Below, piece by piece: positions 41,284-55,200 of a DNA stretch of 64,000 bases; the stretch's first letter is position 1, and every line of letters starts with the position of its first letter. The position numbers and the translations under genes were made by a program. Under the pieces are notes generated by a model, which worked only from the letters and a program-made list of their open reading frames with translations, did not search any database and was not told where the DNA came from. This stretch comes from Trissonchulus latispiculum (lineage: Eukaryota > Nematoda > Enoplea > Enoplida > Ironidae). The stretch is taken from the NCBI GenBank assembly GCA_030248195.1, contig JASAND010011337.1, forward strand, positions 1 to 64,000. Direction: 5' to 3'.

Positions 41284-44200
41284 GTTTTAGCAATTAGAGT
41301 GAAAACTAGAAGACAACTGCAATAGGTAAAATGTTTACGATTGTACATGAACTGACACTGAATTGCACTGTATTAACAGTCTTGGCTCTCGCCGAGAGCT
41401 CTCGAATGATGTCAAAATCAGCCTATTCAGACAACTTTTGATTTGTACATGTCTGCCATTATCGTACCGAGTAACTGCATACTTCAATCGTTGTCCCCCC
41501 GATGTCTGGGATCACTTCAAGGAACCATCTACATAACTACGTGCAAAGTTTGAGGTAAGTCGGAATGTAGGGTTGCTAGCTGTGACGTGGGTCGGTGTCG
41601 CAGACCGTCCGCGCCCGAACCAAATTTTGTACGAAGGCCCAGCCATTTGACTCTGTTCACAGAATTGCAAGCGGACAAAACGGTTACAGGCTTCTGATTG
41701 TATAACGCAACCAAATTACGTCTTTTTCGAATACGAATTTTTTGATCATTCAAGAATAGAAATTAGAACTTTCAGGTTCTAGATTTTAAATAACTCAAAG
41801 AAAAGTTTTAGGATTTAGAACCATTGAATTTCGGGTTCTTTGCAAATGCTCGAGGTGTTCGAGAATTTTTTAAAGGAATTGCTATTATCTAAATATGCTA
41901 AATTAGAAAACTTTCATTTATTCATTCATCATTTGTTTTTTGAACATTCAAGAATATAAATTAGAAATTTTAAAAATTAAAAGAACTAGAAAATTAAAAA
42001 ACTAGATTTTAGTTACTGACATTTCGTTGTTATCAAGAGTGGAGGCAGTAAATAATAAGCCACCTGATTATTAAGAAAATTATGCAGTTATATATTCTTC
42101 CTTGAAGCGACCATGACAAACGAATAAAGAACAAAATCTACACTACTTTCATAGTGATAAAAGATATCTCTACGCGGCTATTGTACATTTTGCGGGGATA
42201 GAAACTGCTGAGTGCGTTAGTTCAAAGACAGTGGAGAACTGAGAAGAGTAGTTCAAAGGCAACGGCCTCAATGACTGCCCGTAAACAAATAGAAAAGCAA
42301 AATATGTCACCGCATATATACTACATGGATTTTAAGATAATGGCATTTTACTAACTGAAGTGAAAAAGGAACATGAATATGTAACTTACATAAACTTTAA
42401 ACCCATAATCCATATACATGTTCACATAATATTCAACAGGCACTATAAACTATTTAAGTTAAATTAAATGCATTAAATCATTTGCTTACATTGTTAAATT
42501 TCTGATCAACTGACATCAGTAACTTTCATCATACTATAAACACCGTATAATAGTCATTATCAAATTACACAATAACTAAAAGACCATTTGAAATTGTCTT
42601 GGCTAAACTTTCAAATTCGAGGTTCAAATATAGAAGCCTAAATTTCAACCTCGAAATTCAGAATTTGACTTCAGCGCTGACAGCTACAACCTGGTTGGCT
42701 CCACCCGAAATATCGTTACGCTTACGTGCGCCTCATTAGTTGCTTTTATCGCCACTCCACTGAGTTGAATCCACTCATCCTGTTGCAATTGTAGGTTATA
42801 CGATACGAATAGGGCAGAAATAGAAGAGGATCTTGATAATCTAACTTAGTGAACCTCATCAATTTAAGGAAGCTCACAATATTCTTCCTCTGCACTGTTG
42901 TAAACTTGGCGGCAACTATGCTGTCTACTGGAGTGACAGCGTCAATATAGCATGCATAGTGTCCAGAATCGAATTATTTGACGGCATTCTTCATCATTGT
43001 CGCATTGAACGATTTCAACACCGAAATATCACTAAAAACGGCGAACACACCTCCTATGATGTCTGCATTGATCCCACACAAACCTTAACCACGATGAACA
43101 AGCTTGTTTGTTTCAGTTCTGAAGGAATGCTTACCAAATAATGGTAAATCTCTGAGGGAGGGACGATTTTATCCATCGGGAGGTTTCTTTGTTTTTTTGA
43201 TTAGTGAATAACTTTGACAGGACATTAAGGACAGGATGTTCTCTGTTTTACCTTTCATCTAAAATCTGACATATAGGTTATTTTATAAGGAGTCAATGCG
43301 ATTACTTCAGTTACAACCATTGATTGAACAGGTGTAGAGACCTAGAGTTTGTGGAACAGATCTGTATATAACCCATTTAACAGTATATACTCTAGGAATG
43401 GGACCCTCGGGTGTTGTGGGTAGAACTTAAGTGTTGTTGTTAAGACGAAGAAACAAGAGGACACATAGTCTTGGGCTTGTGCAAGCATTATAGTTGATTG
43501 CTGGCCCGGTACTATGCTCTACATCATAGGCTGCATTGAGTAGTATGCGTAAAGTAAAGTACGCGTTGAGTGTGGTTCTTATAGTTTAAGTTGATCAATA
43601 TCACAACAACACCCGAATAGGTAAATTGTTTACAAAAATTCCTTTTGAGAAAAAGCATATGATAAGGAGATTAGCTGAAAATAATTAAAACCAGAAAATA
43701 CCAGACTTAATCCATGGCCGGCTATCCAAATCTGGTGATGACCGGCTCTTCATAGTGATCATGGATTTGCAGAACTGCAAAGATGTGTCAAATAGCGAGA
43801 AGGAAATTTTAAAGTAGTCAATCCGTTTACCTCAGATACAACTATTGATAGAACAGGTGCAGAGACCCAGAGTATATAGAATAGCAATAGAATATATATT
43901 TATTTTGCTTTAAGCTTCCTTAAGTCTTCACACGTGTATCGTGCGTCTTCTCACAAAAGAACTCTCTAAGTCGTCTAAGAGTATAGGATCTTATCACAGA
44001 ACCTCTTACAAAATACTGTATTTTAGCGAAAAGAGTGAAAACGCATGAAAAACGTGTGGAACTAAAGAAATATTTATGACTGTACAAGAATTGACAATGA
44101 ATCGAATTGCACTGTTTTATTTCTCGGCAAGACCTTTCGAATGATGTTAAAATTTGCATATTTAGAGAACTTTATAATTGTATTGGCTTGCCATTATCGT

Positions 44201-44396
44201 GTCTAGTAATTGCCTACTTCAATTGTATATTTTAAATTGCATAGTCCCCCCAATGTCTGAGATCACTTCAGGCCGCCACTACAATACCTACGTGAAAGGA
44301 TTGTTGTAGTACGCTGCTGTTGTACATTTTGCTGGCAGAAATCCAGTGAGTGCGTTAAATACCTGTTTCCACTTAAAAGCAAAACTCAGAGACAAT

Positions 44397-44560
44397 AGAG
44401 AACTAGAAGCGTAGATTGTGTCTCACCCAGGCACAAACTAGTCTCGTTGAGGCACAGAGTGGTCTCACAGAGGCACAAAATTTAAGATAAAGCTTGAACT
44501 CTCGCTGAAGCAGAATCAGTCTCACTGAGGCACAGTCTCACTGAGGCACATTAGTACAAC
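44397..44560 (+). repeat. Short tandem-like repeats of GTCTCACTGAGGCACA
   Basis: Five or so degenerate copies of a 16-20-bp motif are interspersed over 160 bp. Confidence 0.7.
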
Positions 44561-45090
44561 CCTACTTTCATGATAATGTGGAGCAGGTATAGAACAGAAC
44601 AGATATATAACATGGAACTTTTGGCACTAAGCAATGTAATGTTAACAACAATTTTGGCAAGATAGTTATTTTGCTTAATTTCCTTAATCCATGCCCCACG
44701 TGGCCCTACCCACCTCCGGCGGTCGCTTGTCTAGGCAACCGGGGGGTACGCTGGTAGCTAAGTGGGTCAGACCTGTGTTTTCACAGTAAATGTTTGAATA
44801 CATGGAGGCGGGTTTAACGATAAACGAAACTTAGAAAATTAAATAAAATAAATAAAAAAAGATAAACATAAAACTGTAACAGAAAAATAGCGAGACTGAA
44901 GCAACAAAATAAATAACGATTGCAACTGCAGGCTGCAGGTACTTAAAGAACACAAGTTGTATGTAGTTGTTTGATATGGGGGTGCTATGGCTGCTGTTTC
45001 CTTTTTACGTAAAGATTTGCCCAAGTATAATTTTCGAGGTTCTTTTAAGAGTAATTGTGAATTTAATTTATATACCTTGATCCTAAAGTC

Positions 45091-45366
45091 TTATAGAAAA
45101 GTGAAACGTTCATGGTATCTGTTGAGTCCATTAAGATACACTTTACAGCAGCAGTGTTGAGAAATATTTCCAGTCATATCTGGCAGGCAAACTACCTTGA
45201 AGTTGAAAACATCCCTTTTATCGTATACCTTAGTAATAAACTTACCGTTTACAATTCTGATGTTAATATCCAAAACGTCGACCCACTCGTTTGCTGTAGA
45301 CACCAATTGTTCAGTATTTGTAACCGTCATATACACATTAAATGCATATGTATATAAATTGCACAC
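45091..45366 (-). pseudogene. C-terminal fragment of a retroelement RT ORF
   Basis: The minus-strand frame contains LDINIRIVNGKFITKVYDKR followed by D-x-F-N-F, then a V-Y-x-x-x-L-x-R-Y stretch. In many animal genomes a YDKRDDFNF block followed by VYISQLIRYAR lies just downstream of an RT-type palm in a repetitive ORF. I match it on that remembered pattern only. No palm motif is left here, so it is a remnant. Confidence 0.45.
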
Positions 45367-45489
45367 CAGTTGTTATGCAAAATAGACGTTTAGATATTAA
45401 CACTGTAAACATCATGGTGTCTCGTAAGAATAAGATAGATAACTGCATAATTTTTTCTAAAAGAGAATTATCTTTAGCGATTTTTCAAT

Positions 45490-46490
45490 CAAGGATTTAA
45501 GGTGGCGGTATCCTTTTGTGCAGTGCTTTTGTTGTGATTTTTTGAAACGCCATAACTTTCGCAGTGATGAGAGTTGCAAAGAGCTTTATACATCGTTTTA
45601 AAGCTTATTATCTGTACATTCACATGAGCTTACAGAACTGGCAAAATTAGCAAAAAATAGCAGAAATTTTCTGAAAAGCTGACATCAAACAGGATGAATA
45701 TAGACCAAAAGTTTTTGAACATCGATTTCTCAATTTTGTGCCACGATATGAAGGACATATGGGCCGAGGGACGTTTTTTTTGGATTTGGCTAAGCAGGTC
45801 TTAACGGTCGAGAAAATCGGCCAAATGCACAGTAACACGAAATTTCGCAACTTCGCATTGAGTTTTCTTGCTACTCATTATGTTTTAGCCAAAACCAAGA
45901 AAAACGTCCCTCCGCAGAAGTGCGAATTTCGATTCAGCCAAAAATCTCCAGAATCCGTCGAGTAGTTTTTGAGGAATCGATGTTCGAAGCAAACTAATCG
46001 CAGTTTTGCCAAAATGATTTTTCAGCCAAATCTCTAGCTAAAACAAATAAAGTCCGGCTAATTGGCATTCATAAAATGTGCATTTGGACGATGTATCGAT
46101 TGAGTATAAATAAGTCCTAAAGTAAAGTATAATTTGTCCTAAACATGTGGCAGTAATTTTGAAAAAACTGATTTCCTCAAAAATGGCCATTTTTTGACCC
46201 TAAAAACAGTTTTTTTGCATATACTGACTTAATCACTGGAGATAGCTCGAAGGTTGTAAGAGCAAAAATGTTCATTTTCGAGTCGTCTTTCCAGCCATAT
46301 CGACTAATCCAGTGTCTTGTCTACCTACTGGGAGCTTAAGGCCAAAAACCAACACTTTCTTATCTTTTGGCCTAAGAATACAGGACTGGTCCTAAAATGT
46401 TAAAGAGCACGGAAATAGGTTATTTTGTAAGTTTTAGTCCTTTGCGTAAAGGATTAGAGCCGTATGAGTCAGAAATACCCGAAAGGAAAC
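45490..46490 (+). repeat. Dispersed AT-rich repeat R2, copy 2
   Basis: Direct copy of the repeat at 30690-31560, somewhat longer. Noncoding. Confidence 0.75.
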
Positions 46491-47925
46491 CAGCACCTTA
46501 AATCTCTTCACGTTCAACAACAAATATTACCAGACCTCTAATAATCAATGTTCCATGCTTAGTTTTTATCAGTTTTTTACTAATCCCATCGGTGCCGTCG
46601 TACATGGATTGGACATTCTTGCATTTGACCGTTACTGATACTCCTATTTTGGATCTTGAGCATGACAAAACTTCGAGGTGTACATTCCAACGGAGAAATT
46701 GTTTCGTCATACCGTTCTTTTTTGATTTGTAGTGCCTCCTGTTGTGCCTCTCTGATGAGATCAAACGCACGGCTGAGTGTGACATTGTGTGACAGTAGTT
46801 ATCACAAATACAGAGTTACTGCCTTCCGACAGATAGAAGAGTTACCAAACAGGTAGCAGTAGTCTATTCCTGTCTTGCGGAAGAAAACAATTCGCGGGTA
46901 GACTCAGGAGGTTCATAGACCCAAAGATCAGTGAAGGTACCAAAGTGGGCTACGCAGACTCATTTTAGTCTAAAAACTGCATATAAGGGAACAAAGGGTA
47001 CGGCTAGAAACCTTTCTACCGCTTTATTGGTAAAGCCGGGGGAAGGAACTTAGATGATTTAAACCACTACGCTTAGCCAGACTTTTCATAAATGTATCCT
47101 CAGCGGTATGGAGATGGTACCGAGGGTCATACATGGGCAAGGTCAAATGGGTTAGCCTACACCAGATTTTTGTCGTGCGTGGGTCCTTTAACGTTTGGTG
47201 AGGGGGGCTTGCCTTGCTTTCCCTGAAAATTTGCTTCGAATTATTTTCATATGGGTACGCGCATGCACACAGAATTTGTTATTTAGTTATTTATTTACTG
47301 TTTAATTAAATACAGACAGAAGAATTCATTTAACTACAGGAGAAGTAAATTCAATTTGATGAACAAGAACAAGTATACGTACATTAAAGACTCGCAAGGC
47401 AAAAATCTTTAAAGTTCAAATTACATCTATCTGCAAGCAGGGGCGCACCCGCCAGGGTTCTGAAAAGACACGGTCGAGCGGAAAAATTTTTTGCTTTCGT
47501 CTGACACGTTTACGCTGGGGTGGGCTGGCGGCGGCAAAGTTTTCAACAAAAAAGTTCATTTCATTTTGGCAGCAGCAAAAATGACAAGTTTTATGACTAT
47601 TCGCTAGCCGACACGGGGGTCTGTGGGGCGGAGCCCCCCAGAAGTTGAGAAAATTTTTGAAATTTTGAGAAAAAGCTGTATATAATGCAAATATTTAAAA
47701 GATTTCAATATCAATTGAGAAAATCTTTGACATAATGGCAAAATTTGTATTGGAAAGCTGGAAAAGATTTGAACAAAAAGCTGTAAAAGTTAATACATAA
47801 TAGCGATGCAGACGAGAACAATTTTTAAAGTCAGTTAGAAAGCGCCGCAGGCCCGAACATTTTTAAAAATCGAGATAGAAAAGCGCCGGAAGCGAGAAAA
47901 ATTTTAAAAACCGAGATAAAAAAAC
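46491..47925. other. Noncoding stretch
   Basis: No gene supported. Short ORFs on both strands at 46498-46856 overlap each other and have no recognisable motif. The right part (about 47640-47925) has repeated GCGCC..AAATTTT..CGAGATA blocks. Confidence 0.5.
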
Positions 47926-48289
47926 GCCTGGGCTTATTCTACTGGGGGGGGGGGCGGGGGGGGCCCCCCATAAACACCCTTCCCCCCCAAAAAATCGCCC
48001 CCCCCCCAAAAAAAGTGGGTGCCCCTTTTGGTACCAACTTTTGCCCTGAAGAAATCGCTCAGAAGGCCAAATTTTCAAAAATTTTTTTAGTCGATTTTTG
48101 CCTATTTAAGCGCTATTTTTGCACTAAAAATGAACTTTTTTTGGGTTTACTATAAAAACAGCGCTATTTTTAGCATGTTTTTAGAAAAATTTTGAAAAAT
48201 TTTCGCCCCCCCCCCCCCCAAAATGACTCGCCCCCCCGAGGGGCCCCCCCAAAGAGCCCCCCCCAAGAAAAAATCCCTAGAATAAGCCC
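47926..48289. mobile_element. MITE with TGGGCTTATTCTA ends and C/G runs
   Basis: TGGGCTTATTCTA (about 47930) and TAGAATAAGCCCA (about 48285) are inverted ends, flanked by AACGCC and AACGCT. The interior has very long C and G runs next to both ends that may be poorly resolved consensus. Confidence 0.65.
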
Positions 48290-49433
48290 AGAACGCTGCA
48301 GGCAAAATTTTCATAAAATTGGGTCTGCGTGGGTATTTCGACGGCGCGCTCCCTGCGCCTTTTATCTGCGTGGGTATTTCGACGGTGCCTCTGCGTGGGT
48401 CCTTCATTTAGCCTTGCGTGGGTGCGTGGGTCCAGCCTACACCGGTGTAGGCGTGGTGTAGGCGTTGCCCATGCGTGCCGAGGGTGCTCTAACGGCAACT
48501 AAGTAATCGAAGTATGTCAGTAGGTGTTCATAGCCATTGCGAACGCTTCTGCAAGCCTAAGTTTAATTTTTCGTCTGATTGTTTTACTTTGGCAAACGTG
48601 ATGGATTGTAGTAGTTCTTAGGTAATCTTTCCATGTAATCAGCCCGTGGATGGTTATTTGCGTATGAGTGACTCTTAGTTGAGTTTAACTAGAAATGCAA
48701 AATGAAGTAATCGTGCATCCATCTGCTTAAAGCTCAAACAGCAAAGAGCAACCTTTACTTCTACAAATTGGTGACGGCACATTCTTCCAGCTCTTCTGGG
48801 CACATTTTACCAGTTGATTAAAGTTAAATTGCGTTTAACAAGATGCAGAAATCTGAGTGCGCTTAAAATACGTGCCACCATTTGCATGCTTTGTTTTCAA
48901 ATATTCATAACTATCAAATCCAGAATGTGTGGTGACTGCTGGCATTCTTGGATTCTGCTGGGACAAAAATAAATGCGCAACTCATAATTAAAACTCGGTA
49001 GCTAATTAGCATATGTTCCTTTATTGCGTAGCACGCAGCATTTTAGTTATCGGTTCAGCACTAGTTTGCTTAAATAATTTTTGCCATTTCTAGATGGATA
49101 AAATTACATCCAGCTGTTTGTGTTGCTAGGGATTGCCTTCCTGTCGAAGAGTTGTATGACTTGTTCCAAGGCAACTTTCACGACAAGACTAGTAGGTTGC
49201 ATGATCTAATTAGACTTGCATGGAGTATTGTATCCAATTACAACTTTCTGCTGCTGCGATTGCTCATTAGCTTTAAGCTAACTACCTCTATTAAATTTAG
49301 CTTACTGCATTTGCTTTTCGCAAGTTCCCTTCCAAATACTATTTACTGAAACTACTATTACGTTGCTAACAGTCCAGTAGTTGTTTAATTATCAACAAAT
49401 CAGAAAATTAAAACAAACTAGTATCTAGTGATG
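48290..49433. other. Mostly noncoding; one weak exon candidate
   Basis: 48310-48470 has repeats of TGCGTGGGTATTTCGACGG. A stretch from 49094 (acceptor TTTGCCATTTCTAG) is open to 49349 and begins with an HPAVCVARDC-like block that faintly recalls the post-TM1 segment of DEG/ENaC proteins. The donor is weak, so no exon is called. Confidence 0.3.
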
Positions 49434-49570
49434 TGGATCGGATCGGATAGGATCGACCGATCCGGGGTGGGATCGGATCGGATCGGATCGACAAATTTTC
49501 GGATCGGATCGACAAATTTTCGGATCGGATCGACCGGATCGGATCGGCTTGATTTTTCCGGATCGCCAAT
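49434..49570. repeat. GATCG-type simple repeat
   Basis: Dozens of CGGATCGGATC units are interspersed with CGACAAATTTT. This is a low-complexity microsatellite-like array. Confidence 0.9.
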
Positions 49571-50154
49571 CCGGCAAAAGAGGCAAATTTTAAAAAATTG
49601 AATCAATTTATTACAAAATTGCAAATTTTTTCGAAGAAATTTTTAAAATCTTTCCTCAATTTTGTTGAAATGTTGAATTTCTGTTGTTAATTTTTGTTTT
49701 ATGTTCCCCCTCTGGATAAATAGATTTTTATATTTATATATAGAAAGTTAAATTGAATTGCTCTCAAATATTTCCTGCTAATTAATTTTTGGACTGCCTG
49801 CTCCGCTTTTTTAAATTCAGTACCCTTACTGCTAAGAGTGACTTATTCCGGTATGATTAAAAGTCTTCAACTAAAAGGAATGTTGTCTGAATTGGCAAGG
49901 AAAATTTTTCTCCAAAGTGCGTTTGCTCTGAAGTGGAAAGTCTGCAAAACGCACTTTTGTATATGCTATGGTGTGACCAAAATTGTACTCGGTCGTTTAT
50001 TGCGAACTTATGCCTTGAGAGCATATTTTTTAGAATCGTTTTGAACTGGAGATTTAGAACAACCTACATGTCGAGATTGAATCACGAAAAATATTTGATA
50101 TTAATAATTTAATTTAAATATATTTAAAAATATTTAATTTCTCTAAACTTTATC

Positions 50155-50815
50155 AGTAGTGTAGATCCCCCCTACCCTAGTAGTGTAGATCCCCCCTAAC
50201 TTTTCAACATCAATCAATAATCCTCACTGGTCTGTTATAACAAGTTGCTCCAATAAGTGACAGCTGATGCAAATATTTATTCCATATGTATTTTATCACG
50301 TCACCTACAACAAACCTATTAGCTAACTTTGTCCTAATGAGATTTTGCGTCATATACGTACATACTATCCCACCTTTACAGATTGTTAAAATATATAACT
50401 TTAAACATTAATTACTGCAATATTTCCTTGAAAGAATAATCCTCATGTGTAACTTTCCCCAATATCCTCAGTTTACATTATATTATTTAATCTTTCTTTC
50501 TCAATTTGATTAATTTCCAATCTAAGCAGTCTATAATATTCACTTCTTCTTTTGGCTTACGTTAATTTTTTTCTTTAACTCAGTCAATAATTCCTCCTTT
50601 TTCTACCAACCCTATGCATTTCGCCCATGCATTCCCGTCTGTTGTTTTTAGCTATCTGCTTACTGCCATTTTCCTCGAATATCTTGCCGTTCCAAAATGC
50701 AAAGCTGTACGCCAGGGTCCCCTATCGCTGTTGATGTTTTTAAGCAAGGAAACACATTCTTAATCGATTGTTACTCTTTGTTGCTCTCCTGCCGGTCAAG
50801 TCTTATTTGGTTGAA
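50155..50815. repeat. Left terminal inverted repeat of the Polinton
   Basis: Nearly identical to the inverse of 62545-63190. The first 24 bp are tandemly duplicated at this end only. Confidence 0.95.
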
Positions 50816-52257
50816 AAGGCTAGATTCTGTTACAAAAATCCGCTTGGAAACTTGCATTTTATAAGAAAAACATTGCAACGCTGTGGTTTTATAAGTTATC
50901 TTTAATCCTTATCACTTATTTGAATACCTCTGTCTAAGAAAGCTATGATTTGAAGGTAGAAAGAAACCCTATTTTTGTAGCAATCTGCCAATGTTTTATT
51001 TATCGATCACACTTTTACATTAATATTATAATTATACTACGTTACAAGTGCATAAATTGTATATTGCCATTGTTGCATATTCACAAGCTTTAGGTAGCAT
51101 GCAATTTATTAAATTGAATACTTATAAACATGAAAATTTGACGAAAACTTTAGGCACGACATTTAATTTGTCACCTTCATTAGTTATCTGACATTCTATA
51201 AAATTATACTAAAAATTGTAAAGCTCCTTTTGTTCTACCATTTCATAATAATTTGTACGACTGAATAAAATTTTCAAAATCTTGGATGATCACTAAAATG
51301 ATGATATTCTGAAAGTTTTGTATTTTCCCAGCAAATATCAGTCTTGACCGCGAGACAAATCAGATAAAGATCACAAAGCTACTCCTGGATGAAATTGTCA
51401 CAAAAAGGTCCGAGTAAAGCATTCTTGTTGTATACAATTTCTTCTCGTTTTCCAAAATAATTTCTTTAAATCATATTTTGTATTTAATTAGCAACCATTC
51501 AGTTTATTCAGTCGAAGGAAGTAAGCTTGCATACTATGCATGAGGCAGACACATCCTAGACCTCTTTCAAAGGTATTCGTTTAAAGCCGTGCTTTCCTTA
51601 CATTCTACAATTATTATAAATTTACTTTTAGTAGTATTTGCAGCTATAGGACAATAAGCCAATTTCAAGCTCAATGCCATGTTTCATTTTTTGGTGTAAT
51701 GTTTTGTAAGAAATTTACGGCGGTCCAGGGAAGTATAGCCAAAATTCTAAAAACAGCTTTGTTGAAATACTCAAGTTTACTCAACTTAGTAATATATGCA
51801 TGCAGTATTGCTTACTGCTGAGAAATGTATTGGAGACCGTTCCAGTACCGTCTTAACATTTTGTGAAACTCCTTTTAGTAAGTTTAAATACTAACTCAAT
51901 TGAAGACAGATAGACAAATACAGCTACACTGGCAAGCTGTGTTTTTGTGGTATGCGAGGGACATAGCAATTGCAGTTGTTTTACTCTATACGTTTGCTTT
52001 CGAAACTACGTATTCTCTAAAAGTTTTAATGAAATTGTTTGATTACCAAACCTAAGGGAAGCACGACCTTCGTCACACCATTTCTAAACACCCTGGATAT
52101 AAGGTCAGAAACGTTTTCAATAGTTGAAAGCACTGCAAAGATTCTAAAAGCGCACACATTTCACTAGACTACTTCGTTTCTCTGTCTTCTTCCCATTTAT
52201 GAATAAGCTGGATGACAACAGAATGTTGGGTTTTCTGATCCAACACTAATTCTAAGC
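50816..52257. other. Polinton interior, noncoding
   Basis: AT-rich, with no ORF of interest; it lies downstream of the polymerase gene. It may once have held other Polinton genes. Confidence 0.6.
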
Positions 52258-55200
52258 TTAATAACCAAATGGCAAGGTCGATAAGTCTTCAAGCAAAATT
52301 CGTTTATCGTATACCATTTTGTAGCATTTCGAAATAGTTTTAGACTTGACTTCGACTTTCTGCTTATCCTTAACAATCCTTTTTTCTGTTGTTTCTAAAA
52401 TATCGGGCTTACATAGGAGCTTTTTCATCGATGAAGGGCCAATAACTTCCATATTTTTTACAGATAGGGGTATTCCCTTCACTTTGCATTGAGATTCAAT
52501 AGTCCCATCTTCAAGCCGTACAGAGAACCCATAGTTCTTTGGACCAAGGCTCCAAAATTCTGTGCAGCGTGCTTTCGGTCCGTATTCTGCGACAATTTCA
52601 TCTTTTAGATCTCCCAAGTTGTCACCAAGACGTGGCTCAATATCTTTCTCGGTACTTTTTGATACAAAAACTATGGAATCAGTATCAAAGTATAAAACTT
52701 TTTGACCCAGCTCTTGGAGATGTTCGAACAGTTTTAGCCTGGCATGAGCAGTGGTGAACGCTGCAACGACGACGTTTGCTTTGCTGTCGGGTAATGCAAA
52801 GTCTTCTTGCACCTTATAACTGATCACGGCCATTGAATTGTTGGCTGTGAACTTTAGATCTCGGATGTCGATTGTTGGGTCTGTGATGATGGACAAATAT
52901 TCCGCGCAATTAGTTGCATACTGAGTGTGCACGACATCTGGTCGCTTTCCAAAGTACCCCCAAAAAGAATTCAACATCAATTTTGCAACAGCCCTCTTGC
53001 CAGGATTGTAGCTAATATTATTCCTTTCCAAGATAACTCCTTCACTTCTTTCGTACTCCTTGATGTACGCAAGTTGCTGGTCTGAATCTAGACAATAAGT
53101 AGGCCATCCGCTTGATTCTTGTTTAATCTTAAGGAAGCAACGAATGTAATCTTTGAAAGATCTGCGGATTGTGTTTCCCAGTGCCACACTTCATCAATTT
53201 TAGACACTGAATATCCAAGGTCTAGGGCTTTGAACAGTTCCGGTGTGCACCAAGTGCCATGAAGGGCTCGTTCTGTGTCGCTGTGATTGCATTTCTCTTC
53301 TGCGTATGTCTCAGCACACCTGAAGCATAAGGAAAACAACAATTTTCCATTGATTTTGCTTGGTAAAACTGGAAAATACAAACATCTTGGTGGTATAATG
53401 ATACATTTAACCAGTCCAAAATAATTAGTAATAGGTAAAAAACTATCCGTTATAATTTTTGGATGACCAACGGGGTAACTACATTATGTGTTAACCCAAG
53501 GGTATAAAGAGGCGATGTCATAATAGCAGATTATCTCTTCTTTCGATTCGACCTTGTAATAGAGTTTGGCAGTATTTGTTCTTCCTCCAAAGAATGCATC
53601 TCTTGGCTGTAAAGGAGAACAAAGGTCGGTTTGGGACTGAATAAACTGTTGCAGCTTTCGATTGTTTTGAGTCATTTCTCTAAACTGGCATTCCCATATT
53701 TCCACCAACTCCAAATCTTGGGCTCGCAAAAATCGCCGACGATCAAGTGTCTGCTGATATCTTGACTTCAACATTTCGCGAGTGGCAGAATTCAGCGCAG
53801 ATTTGCCCTGAAACAAGCAGACGTGACCGTGAAAGAAGCAACCGTAGAATTCATAGACCACGGGTTTTGTTCCCTTCTTTGGTTGTTCACAAAATCCGTC
53901 TACGTAGTATTTGCCAATTTTGACTTCTCCTCCATTTTGCGCATGCCGTATATCTTCCCCTGACCGCATACTGGTCCATCTTAACCATAAAATTCCACTA
54001 CGGCTGTACTGCTTCTGTGACAAATAACCATTAGGGGGAATTATCGCTATTGTTTTTCTTCAAAAAGTTACGGCGAAACACAAGGTTACATGCTGAAGCA
54101 ATGGTTATTGATGACTCAAACGGGTTAACTCCGTCCGTAGCTTCCATAAAGAATTTCTTGAATGACATACAAGCTGTTCGTAAAATGTTTACATCGCTTA
54201 CGCAGTAAGCTAAAAGTTCCTCCTGTAAATTGTATTTCAAAGAAGGATTAGCTGAATACTCTTCCTGTTTTAAGTGATACCATTCTTTGATAGCATTGTG
54301 TTCAGCTAACTTTTTGGATGAAATATCGAAATAGGCTAGATCCGGTAAGTTCCCCCACATAGCTTTCGTTTCCAGGTACATTAAAAAGATAAGGAAAAAA
54401 TCCTTTCTTTTGTTCTTGAAATCCAAACGTTTTTGGCAGCTTCGACAACGGCTTTGGAAGAAAATTATAAGAGTCAATGAACCGAATTTTCGGCCCAGGT
54501 ACAGTTAGACTTAAAATTTTTCCTCCCCTGTAAATGATGTTTGGCTTGATAGCATTTTCACACAGGTATTCAAGAATGAAATAGCCGTCGTAGCCACCAA
54601 AACTATGCGCAATAAAGGTAGAGTTTCTCGTCGATGTTGAGTTGAATAGCCACTTGCAAAAGTCAGAAGCTGTACATTCCCCAGAAAACACCCATTGGCT
54701 AGGTGTTTCTTTCATTTCTTGCACAACGCAAAGATTGGGTTTATGTTTTCCATTTGGAAGAATCATGCATTCAAAATCGAAAACGAAATACTTAATGGAG
54801 TGCTCTTGCACATGCTCATTTGGAAGTAAGTGAGCAGTCAGAGTTTCATTTTCTGCTGCTACCTGTTGTTTCCAATGTTCGGCATTTTCGTCAACGTGCT
54901 TATCCCCTGGTAGAAAGGATACACCTTCGCCACAATAGGAAATTTCGCCTTCGTTATTATCGTATTGTACACTGCTGCGGTCAATCGGTTGGATAAAGCA
55001 GTCGTGGTGTTGAGCTGTCCACTGCTTACAAATATTGCAGAAAACTTCTCCACAATGGTGATTGAATAGTCTAGTATGAAAGACTATGGCTGAACAATTT
55101 TGGCATCGTTTCATTTTCTCACACACACCGTATTTGTGGTTTTCATAGCAAGCCTTCGTCAACCAAAATCTGTTACACTTTTCACAGTAAACAGAATCAA

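Larger units (their letters stand above)
39436..44400 (+). repeat. Old segmental tandem duplication (two long units plus a partial)
   Basis: Blocks recur in the same order: 39436-39590 and 39826-39972 share GATTTGAA.AAGTTGAAAAAC; 39940-40340 matches 42760-43140; 41290-41530 matches 44030-44290; 42158-42219 matches 44306-44362. Unit 1 is about 39.83-42.22 kb and unit 2 about 42.65-44.40 kb. They are strongly diverged, so the event is old. Confidence 0.75.
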
